Shown: positions 57,554-64,000 of the stretch, in pieces
Numbering within the stretch: the stretch's first letter is position 1
Layout of the letters: each line of letters begins with the position of its first letter
Origin: Phytohabitans sp036906915
GTDB lineage: Bacteria; Actinomycetota; Actinomycetes; Mycobacteriales; Micromonosporaceae
NCBI RefSeq assembly: GCF_036906915.1
Contig: NZ_JBAKHX010000008.1
Span: 62,001 to 126,000, forward strand
Reading direction: 5' to 3'
DNA: 64,000 bases
The notes under the pieces: generated by a model
Seen by the model: the letters and a program-made list of their open reading frames with translations, nothing else
Database searches by the model: none
What the model was told of the DNA's origin: nothing
Translations under genes and position numbers: made by a program

Positions 57554-58350
57554 GCCGCCGGGCCTGGGTGCAGGCCGCCTGCGTGGCTATCACCCTCTTC
57601 ATGGGCGTGCCGCTGTATCTCATCGCGCTGGCGGCGCTGTCGAGCCGCGAGTCGCTGAACCAGTTTCCGCTGCCGCTGCTGCCCACCGACCCGTCGGTCG
57701 AGACGCTGTCGACGTTCCTGGATACCACCGGCATCGTGCCCGGCTTCGTCAACTCGCTCACCGTGGGCATCGGCACCGTCCTGCTGTCGCTGCTGATCGG
57801 GGTGCCGGGCGGGTACGCGGTGGCCCGGTACGCGTTTCGCGGGCGCGGCCCGTACCAGATGTTCCTGCTGCTGACCCGGGCGTTGCCGATCGTGGTGCTG
57901 TCGGTGCCGCTCGCCCGGATCTTCCTGAACGCGGGCCTCTACGACACCACGTACGCGGTGACCCTGCTGCACACCGCGCTGGCCCTGCCGACCACCGTGC
58001 TGATCACCGCCGCGATCTTCGTTGGGGTGTCACGCGAGCAGGAGGAGGCGGCGATGGTGTTCGGCGCGTCGCCACTGAAGGCGTTTCTGCGTGTGGTGGT
58101 GCCGCAGGCCCTGCCGGGCATCGCTGCGGCGGCGATGTTCACGTTCGTGCTGTCGTGGAACGAGGTGCTCGGTGCCACGATCCTCACGCTCAACCAGCGC
58201 ACACTGCCCGCGCAGGTGCTCACCACGCTGTCCGACTCGCCGCTGGCGTACCGGTTCGCGGGCGGCTTCGCGCTGGTGCTGCCCGCCGTGGTCTTCATCG
58301 CGATCATGCGACGGTATCTGCTCAACATGTGGGGGACGACGTTGAGATGA
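57550..58350 (+). CDS. ABC importer permease 2 (MalG-like)
   Basis: A 266-residue permease with six helices, starting MSRRAWVQAACVAITLFMGV. The EAA loop EEAAMVFGASPLKAFLRVVV with PQALPG is intact. Its ATG overlaps the first permease stop (ATGA) and its end overlaps the ATPase start (ATGA), so the four genes are translated as one coupled unit. It forms the translocation channel with permease 1. Confidence 0.93.
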   Translation: MSRRAWVQAACVAITLFMGVPLYLIALAALSSRESLNQFPLPLLPTDPSVETLSTFLDTTGIVPGFVNSLTVGIGTVLLSLLIGVPGGYAVARYAFRGRGPYQMFLLLTRALPIVVLSVPLARIFLNAGLYDTTYAVTLLHTALALPTTVLITAAIFVGVSREQEEAAMVFGASPLKAFLRVVVPQALPGIAAAAMFTFVLSWNEVLGATILTLNQRTLPAQVLTTLSDSPLAYRFAGGFALVLPAVVFIAIMRRYLLNMWGTTLR

Positions 58351-59432
58351 GCGACATCGTGGTGCGCAACCTTGTCAAGGCGTACACCCCTGGCGGCCCT
58401 CGGGCGACCGATGACGTGTCGCTGGAGGTGGCCGACGGCGAGTTCCTGGTACTGGTCGGTCCGAGCGGCTGCGGAAAGACCACGCTGCTGCGCATGGTGG
58501 CCGGGCTGGAGCGGCCCGACAGCGGCACGGTCAGCATCGGCGGCCGCGACGTCACGCGCCTGCCTGCCCGCGAGCGTGGCCTGTCGATGGTGTTCCAGTC
58601 GTACGCGATCTTCCCGCACATGAAGGTGCGCCAAAACATCGGCTTCGGCCTCGCGATGCGCAAGGTGCCCGGTGGCGAGATCGACCGCCGCGTACGCCGC
58701 GCGGCAGAGCTGCTGCACCTTGAGGACTACCTCGACCGGTACCCGGCGCAGTTGTCCGGGGGGCAGCGGCAGCGGGTCGCGGTGGCCCGCGCGATCGTGG
58801 TCGACGCCGGCGTGCTGCTGATGGACGAGCCGCTGTCCAATCTGGACGCCCTACTGCGACTGGAGTTCCGGGCCGAGCTGAAGAAGATCGTCCGGCAGAT
58901 CGGCACCACGACGCTGTACGTGACGCACGACCAAGCTGAGGCAATGTCGCTCGGCGACCGGGTCGCGGTGATGCGCGGAGGCCGGATCGTGCAACTCGGT
59001 GCGCCACTCGACGTGTACGACCGGCCGAGCGAGCGGTTCGTGGGCGGGTTCCTCGGCGCGCCACCGATGAACTTCTTCCCCGCCACCGTCGAGCGCAACG
59101 GCGGCGGGCCGGTATTGGCGCTCGGTGACCAGCACCTGGCCGCACCCTCCACACTGGATGGATGGGTGGGGCGGCCGGTGCTGGTCGGCGTGCGAGCGGA
59201 GAACATCCAGGTCGCCACCGAGGCGGCGCCTGGCTGGGTCACCGCCACGGTGGAGGTGGTCGAGCCCACCGGCGCGGCGGTGCTGCTGACCGTGCGGCTC
59301 GGCGAGCACCAGATCAAGGTGCAGACCGCGCCGGGTTTCCGGGTCGCGCCCGACGACACTGTCTGGCTGCGCAGCACCCCGGAGGCGCTGCGCCTCTACG
59401 ACCCGGAAACCTCACTAGCCCTGCACATTTGA
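58347..59432 (+). CDS. ABC importer ATPase (MsmK/UgpC/MalK type)
   Basis: A 361-residue ATPase. The nucleotide-binding domain has Walker A GPSGCGKTT (about residues 37-45), the Q-loop FQSYAIFPHM, signature LSGGQRQRVAVARAI, Walker B VLLMDEP and switch YVTHDQAEAM. A C-terminal TOBE/OB domain (about residues 240-361) is typical of sugar importers and may bind regulators. MsmK-like ATPases often serve several importers, but here it is part of a complete operon. The 3' end overlaps the decayed gene on the other strand by 18 bp. Confidence 0.93.
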   Translation: MSDIVVRNLVKAYTPGGPRATDDVSLEVADGEFLVLVGPSGCGKTTLLRMVAGLERPDSGTVSIGGRDVTRLPARERGLSMVFQSYAIFPHMKVRQNIGFGLAMRKVPGGEIDRRVRRAAELLHLEDYLDRYPAQLSGGQRQRVAVARAIVVDAGVLLMDEPLSNLDALLRLEFRAELKKIVRQIGTTTLYVTHDQAEAMSLGDRVAVMRGGRIVQLGAPLDVYDRPSERFVGGFLGAPPMNFFPATVERNGGGPVLALGDQHLAAPSTLDGWVGRPVLVGVRAENIQVATEAAPGWVTATVEVVEPTGAAVLLTVRLGEHQIKVQTAPGFRVAPDDTVWLRSTPEALRLYDPETSLALHI

Positions 59433-61172
59433 GGCTATCCGGGGTGCGGGCCGGTTCACCGCGAGCTTCGGTGGCTCTGCAGGCTCGGCAACGCCCCACG
59501 GGATATCGAACGTGCCAGCTACGTCGACAAGGATGTGGGTCGTACCCATGTTGTTGTAGACGTTGAAGGCGTCGCCCGGGTCGATGCCTGTGATCGTGGC
59601 GTTTGGCACCGTCTGGCCCGCGCTCGGGTTGAGGTTGCTGACCGCCGGACGAGAAATACCGGCCGGCCAGAGCGTCACATAGGTGCTGGCCGTCGGCGCC
59701 ACGGCGGTCGCGTGAGGGCGAGCGCGGCGGTGTCGGGTCGGATCACAGTGGTCGGCAGGGTGACGGTGGAGGTGACTTGCGCACCGAGAGCGCCCGGGAG
59801 GCCGAGCCCGATGCGCGAGTCCGTGATGCGGGTCGGCTTGAGCGGCTTGAAGACCAGACCGCGATCGACCGCTGTGGACACGAAGAAACCCATTACATCC
59901 ACAAGAACGTGATGTTCGAGTCGCTGGGAACCGCGCCGATGCCGTCGCGGCGTGTGTCGACGAGGCGTTCAGGCGTGGTGCGGACCAGCTCGTTACCGGG
60001 GCCCACGATGGACAGGACTGAGTTGTCACCGGCGTAGTAGCCCACCAGGTCGGCGATCACGTGCACCGAGCCACTGTGGTTGTAGAAGGTCACCACGCCG
60101 TCGGCGCTAATTGGCACCGTGACAAGATTCGCGCCGGTCCAGCCTTTGGCGTAGTTGAGACTTGACGCGGTGGGCCGCTGCCCACCGGCTGGGTAGACCG
60201 TCAGGTAACTGTCGTTTGTAGCACCGGTCACGGTCACATTCAGTACCACCGCGGCGACTCCTTCGCGCAGCAGCGCGTCGGGCCCGGCCAGCCGAAGCGA
60301 AACGGTTCCTTGCCGCCCGAGAACTCCCTTGCGGACGCCCCTACCCTCGCGCGTGTCCATCACCCGGAGAGGGCCAAACCGGTAGTACGTGCCAGCGGCA
60401 CCGACGAAGCCGTCGACGGCGAGTCGAGTCGTGGGACCGCCGCCGTCACTGGTCGGCATCAGAAGGTATGCGCTTTCTGGGTTTTCATGGTGGGGTTCGT
60501 TTGAACCGTGACCGAGCACGCCTGGCCTGGGCTGAGCGTCTTGCCCACACACCGGTCGTCGACCACCGCGTGCTGGTTCGCGGATGTGCCGAGAAGCCGT
60601 GCCTGCGCGAACGTCACCGGCTCCGAGCCGGTCGCTGTCACGGTGACCGACTTCTGAGCACCGTCGGGGCCAATCTCCACGGCGCCGAAGTCAAGGAGCG
60701 TGGTGTTCACCGCTGCGGCGGCGTACCCGACGCTGGAGTTGTAGCGCAGCCCTCCGGTGTTCGGTGCCAGGGCGTTGCCGCAGGTGAGACCGTACGAGGC
60801 GGCGAAGGATGTGACAGCGCCGGTGGCGGAGTCGCGGACGAGATCCTTGATGACCACCCAGCCGGGAGTTGGGCTGCAACCACGTTTGCTGCTGGCGACG
60901 TAGAGCCCCGCGCGGTTGGCGTCGGCTTGCCACGCCGTTTCGTAGCGGCTGCCGATGGAGAACTCGGTGCCGGTTGGGGGCGTGACACGCGCGAGCCACT
61001 TGACATCCGCCGCCGAGCCTTGGATGGACACGCCATCGAGGTAGTTCGAGACCGTCATCGTGGCCGGGTCCAGCATGAAGCTGCCGGAGTCCAGTACCGA
61101 CGAGTTCGGAGCGCCGTTCATGGTGAACGCGGTGCTGCAAAGAGCGGGGACGGCGTGGCGACGTGTCACCAC
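59415..61172 (-). pseudogene. Decayed tandem copy of the adjacent secreted repeat protein gene
   Basis: Translated on the minus strand, pieces in different frames line up with the intact protein at 61191-63287. The frame breaks near 60465, near 59920 (with about 90 codons deleted there) and near 59715. Matched pieces include TAFTMNGAPNSSVLDSGSFM, GVRKGVLGRQGTVSLRLAG, KPTRITDSRIGLGLPGALG and NNMGTTHILVDVAGTFDIPW. There is no signal peptide. The sequence begins directly behind a strong terminator hairpin of the intact gene, so it probably has no promoter. It is a duplicated copy that lost function. Confidence 0.85.
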
Positions 61173-61183
61173 GCCGTCCCCGC
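61144..61183 (-). terminator. Strong hairpin terminator after the intact repeat-protein gene
   Basis: GCGGGGACGGCGTGG (61144-61158) and CCACGCCGTCCCCGC (61169-61183) form a perfect 15-bp stem with a 10-nt loop. It lies 7 bp beyond the stop codon of the minus-strand gene at 61191 and separates it from the decayed copy. Confidence 0.88.
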
Positions 61184-61190
61184 CGTTGAA

Positions 61191-63287
61191 CTAGGGCCCC
61201 GACCGTCGAGAGACGGTAGTGGTTCCGAGAGTCGGCGCCTGCGTCCCGGGCCGGAGTCCAGCGCCGATCGCCGTACCCGAGCCCCACGGCAGGTCGTACG
61301 TGCCGGCGACGTCGACCAGGATATGCGTCGAGCCCATGTTGTTGTAGACGTGGAACGCGTCCTCCGGGCCGATGCCGGTGATAACGGCGTTCGGTACGAT
61401 CTGACCCTTTGACGGGTTGAGGCTGCTGACGCCGGGGCGACCGATGCCGGAGACGCCAGCCGGCCAGACCGTCACGTAGGTGTTGGCCGTCGGGGAGACC
61501 GCCGTGACGTTGAGCGACAGCCCGAGAGTGTCAGGCCCGGCGATCGTGCTTGGCGTGGTGACCGTGGCCGTCACGCCGGCACCGACAGCGCCGGGGAGGC
61601 CCTGAGCGATCCGCGAGTCGGCGATGCGGGTCGGCTTGATCGGCTTGAACCGCAGGCCGCTGACGTCGCTGCGCGTCTCGAAGAACCCGACGATGTCGAC
61701 CACGATGTGCGTGCCGGCGTTGGAGCCGTTGTAGACCCCGTACATCGGCATGCCGTAGCACCAGCTCTCGTAGCACGTCTGCACCGGCACGATGGCCATG
61801 TTGGGGACGGTCGTGCCGGGCGAGAAGTTGAGCGTCGAGGTGTTCGGTGGGTCGCCCGCGCCGTTCCAGGCCGACAGATACCCATGCCCGCCGGGGCTGA
61901 CCGCGGTGATGTTGACCGCGAACGCCTGGATGAACGAGTTCCATTCGCCGTAGTCGACAGCCTGCCGGATCCAGTAGCCGCCGGGCAGCTTGCCGTCCCC
62001 GTCGGTGCGGGTGTCCATGAGGCGGCTGGGCACGGTGCGGATGAGCTCGTTGCCGGTGCCAAGGCTCGACATCACGGAGCTTGAACCGGCGTAGAAGCCC
62101 ACCACATCGGCGATCACGTGGGTCGAACCGCTGTGGTTGTAGAAGTCCACCTTGCCGCCCGCGCCGACCGGTACGGTCACCGAGTTGGCGCCCGTCCAGC
62201 CCTTGGGGTAGTTCAAGTTCGAGGCGGTGGGGCGGGACTGGCCGGTGGGGTAGGCGGTGAGATAGCTGGCCCACGTCGGTGACGTCACGGTCACGTTCAG
62301 CACGACCGCGGAGACGCCGGTGGACGGCACGCCGCCGCGCCCGGTGACCTGAAGGGAAACTGTGCTCTGCTTGCCGAGCACGCCTTTGCGGACACCGGTG
62401 CCGTTGCGGGTGTCCATGAGACGGGCCGGCGTGCGCGGGTAGTAGGTGCCCACCGCCCCGATGAACCCCTCGACGTGCAGGCTGATCGTGGGCCCGGCAC
62501 CGTCACCGGTCGGCAGCAACACGGACGCGGTCCGCGAGCCGGTCTGGCGGGGCGTCGTCTTGACCGTCACCGAGCAGGTCTGGCCAGGGTTAAGCGTCTT
62601 ACCGGCGCAGCCGTCGGTCACCACGGCGAAGTCGCGCGGGTGGGCGCCGATGAGCTGCGCCTGATCGAACGTGGTCGAATCGCTGCCGCCCGCCGTCACC
62701 GTGACGGTCTTCTGTGGACCGTCCGGGGTGAGCTCCGAGTAGCCGTAGCTGAGGCTGTCGGGGTTGAGGGTGACACCGCTGTACCCGAGGGTCGAGTTGT
62801 ACCGGATCTCGCCGGTGTTCGCAGCGAGGGCGGTGTCACACCGGAGGCCGTACGAGGCGGCGAACGACGTGACCGCGTTCGTGTCCGTATCGCGGACCAG
62901 TTCCTTGATGGTGATCCAGCCATCGGCCGTGCCGCAGCCACGGCCTTCTCCGCCGAGGTTCAGGCCAGCGTGGCTCCCGTCGGCTGGCCACGATGCGTCG
63001 TAGCGCGTGCCGACCGCGAACTGCGCGCCGGTAGGCGGAATGATGGACATTCCCCAACTGTTGCCCGAGGCCGAGGCGCTGAGGCGCATCCCGCCCTCGG
63101 TGTACGACTGGAGTGCGATGGTCGAGTTGGTGGCGTCGAAGACCCGGCTGCCGCCAGGAAGTACGTACGAGTTAGGTGCGCCGTTGACGGTGAAGGCCGT
63201 GTACGGCGCGGCGGCTTGCGCCGCTGTAGGGATGAGGACCGCTGCCGCGGTCGCGATGCCAGTGACGGCACCGGCAAACAAACGCAA
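61191..63287 (-). CDS. Secreted cell-surface protein with repeated LMDTR-type domains
   Basis: A protein of about 698 residues. The best start is TTG 63287 after a GGGGG site, giving a Sec signal peptide (RLFAGAVTGIATAAAVLIPT) cut near AQAA. GTG 63335 and ATG 63386 are alternatives that would lengthen it. An N-terminal beta-rich region is followed by an Ig-like choice-of-anchor domain (AGKTLNPGQTCSVTV) and three tandem domains of the type TPARLMDTRNGTGVRKG, each ending in a line like HVIADVVGFYAG. Such repeats occur in actinobacterial secreted proteins of unknown function, often with peptidases. No catalytic residues are obvious. Confidence 0.8.
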   Translation of the reverse strand: MRLFAGAVTGIATAAAVLIPTAAQAAAPYTAFTVNGAPNSYVLPGGSRVFDATNSTIALQSYTEGGMRLSASASGNSWGMSIIPPTGAQFAVGTRYDASWPADGSHAGLNLGGEGRGCGTADGWITIKELVRDTDTNAVTSFAASYGLRCDTALAANTGEIRYNSTLGYSGVTLNPDSLSYGYSELTPDGPQKTVTVTAGGSDSTTFDQAQLIGAHPRDFAVVTDGCAGKTLNPGQTCSVTVKTTPRQTGSRTASVLLPTGDGAGPTISLHVEGFIGAVGTYYPRTPARLMDTRNGTGVRKGVLGKQSTVSLQVTGRGGVPSTGVSAVVLNVTVTSPTWASYLTAYPTGQSRPTASNLNYPKGWTGANSVTVPVGAGGKVDFYNHSGSTHVIADVVGFYAGSSSVMSSLGTGNELIRTVPSRLMDTRTDGDGKLPGGYWIRQAVDYGEWNSFIQAFAVNITAVSPGGHGYLSAWNGAGDPPNTSTLNFSPGTTVPNMAIVPVQTCYESWCYGMPMYGVYNGSNAGTHIVVDIVGFFETRSDVSGLRFKPIKPTRIADSRIAQGLPGAVGAGVTATVTTPSTIAGPDTLGLSLNVTAVSPTANTYVTVWPAGVSGIGRPGVSSLNPSKGQIVPNAVITGIGPEDAFHVYNNMGSTHILVDVAGTYDLPWGSGTAIGAGLRPGTQAPTLGTTTVSRRSGP

Positions 63288-63481
63288 GGTAAACCCCCGA
63301 AGTGAACGAAGGCGCGCGAATCTACTGTGGACCACGCGCGCAAGTCGCCTCACGCTAGTCGATGCGGGGCGTCCGCGCTGACCCAATAAAGGGTCTACCC
63401 CGAGATCGCGTCAGGGTTGGATCTAGGGTCAGGTTCGGGGCTTCGGCCCTGATGTCCAAAGCGGCCCGCGCCCATAGCGTC

Positions 63482-64000
63482 ATGGACATGACGGAATTGC
63501 TGGGGTGGATCGGGGATCTCCCGACGGGAGTCGTGATGGTGGCGCTGAGCGCGATCATGCTGCTCGACGCGATCCCGCTGGTGGGTGTCCTGGTGCCGGG
63601 CGACGTCATGGTGCTGGCTGCGGTCGGCGCACGGGGGCCGATGAGCGGCGGTGGGGTGCTCTTCGGGGTGGTGGCCGGCTGCCTGGCCGGCTGGTCGCTG
63701 ACCTTCATGGCCGGCCGCCACCTGGGGGACCGCATTCGGCGGGGGCGGCTGGGCCGGTGGATCGGTGAGGCCCGCTGGGTCGCGGCCGAGCGGGCGCTGC
63801 GGCAGAACGGCTCCGGCATCGTGATCGCCGCTCCGTTCCTTCCGGTGCTGAACGCGCTGATGCCGCTCGCCGCGGGCGGGCTCCGGATGCCGTACCGCCG
63901 GTTCATCCTCTCGGCGGCGCTGGGCGCGGCGATGTGGGCCGGGCTGTACGTGGCGCTCGGCCTGATCGGGCAGGCGGTCGGCGGGCTCTTCGCCAACGAC
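63482..64000 (+). CDS. DedA/SNARE-associated family membrane protein, N-terminal part
   Basis: The frame is open to the window edge (173 codons shown). It starts MDMTELLGWIGDLPTGVVMV; ATG 63488 is a second start. GVLVPGDVMVLAAVGARGP corresponds to the conserved pore-like loop of DedA proteins, and FMAGRHLGDRIRRGRLGRWI to the basic loop, with RFIPVLN-like PFLPVLNALMPLAAGGLRMP later. DedA proteins act as undecaprenyl-phosphate or lipid scramblases in the cell membrane. The rest is outside the window. Confidence 0.85.
   Translation, partial: MDMTELLGWIGDLPTGVVMVALSAIMLLDAIPLVGVLVPGDVMVLAAVGARGPMSGGGVLFGVVAGCLAGWSLTFMAGRHLGDRIRRGRLGRWIGEARWVAAERALRQNGSGIVIAAPFLPVLNALMPLAAGGLRMPYRRFILSAALGAAMWAGLYVALGLIGQAVGGLFAND

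Noticed and set aside
59675..60552. Treating the short frames in this region as separate small genes
   Set aside because: Each fragment aligns in order with one continuous protein, so they are pieces of one decayed gene.
1..64000. Prophage or IS element
   Set aside because: No integrase, transposase or phage structural gene was seen; the only mobile-like features are the 59-bp palindromes.

Overview
The window is about 64 kb of high-GC DNA with actinobacterial coding style: strong G/C at third codon positions, frequent GTG starts, and ATGA or GTGA overlaps joining operon genes. Marker families fit a filamentous actinomycete: an XRE (DUF5753)/DUF397 pair, a fused helix-turn-helix/NB-ARC regulator, secreted FG-GAP proteins, FhuF, and a PASTA protein. 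Family Micromonosporaceae is my best guess; this is inferred from gene content and was not tested by any search.

Positions 1-21.5 kb are an extracellular or capsular polysaccharide locus. The left part is a tightly overlapping plus-strand operon. It holds the UDP-N-acetyl-L-fucosamine pathway (the end of capE, then capF and capG), glycosyltransferases, an O-antigen polymerase/ligase-like membrane protein and a methyltransferase-like gene. The middle holds a minus-strand FkbM methyltransferase and an ABC exporter that may be the glycolipid flippase, then another glycosyltransferase. A five-gene minus-strand operon (12.8-17.4 kb) encodes a sugar aminotransferase, a FemAB-like protein, the initiating phosphoglycosyl transferase, a second aminotransferase-like protein and a GNAT acetyltransferase. 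The right end carries a low-molecular-weight tyrosine phosphatase, a tyrosine kinase/chain-length protein and a membrane UDP-sugar 4,6-dehydratase. Together they could make a nucleotide sugar, start the glycan on undecaprenyl phosphate, extend it, flip it and polymerise it under kinase/phosphatase control.

Positions 21.6-40.3 kb are mixed. There is an unlisted 28-codon hydrophobic-peptide gene on the minus strand, an acyl-CoA carboxylase/acyl-CoA dehydrogenase operon, an HTH-NB-ARC regulator with a palindromic promoter, a MarR/YceI divergent pair, a GCS2-type ligase and a TetR/MFS efflux pair with an operator between them. After these come several membrane or secreted proteins of unknown role, the XRE/DUF397 pair and a secreted subtilisin.

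Positions 40.3-53.5 kb contain three tRNA genes (Ser-TGA, Ser-GCT, Arg-ACG) and two paralogous secreted seven-blade FG-GAP proteins, each placed just 3' of a tRNA-Ser locus. Two copies of a 59-bp palindromic repeat lie here, along with FhuF with an iron box, an unusual HTH-peptide deformylase fusion, a flavohaemoglobin divergent from an FMN-binding protein, and a CPBP protease.

Positions 53.5-64 kb hold a DASS-type anion transporter with a 35-codon remnant of a tartrate/isopropylmalate dehydrogenase-like gene fused to its end, a complete ABC sugar-type importer operon, a secreted repeat protein with a decayed tandem copy beside it, and the start of a DedA-family gene cut by the window edge. 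No transposase, phage gene or CRISPR array was seen.
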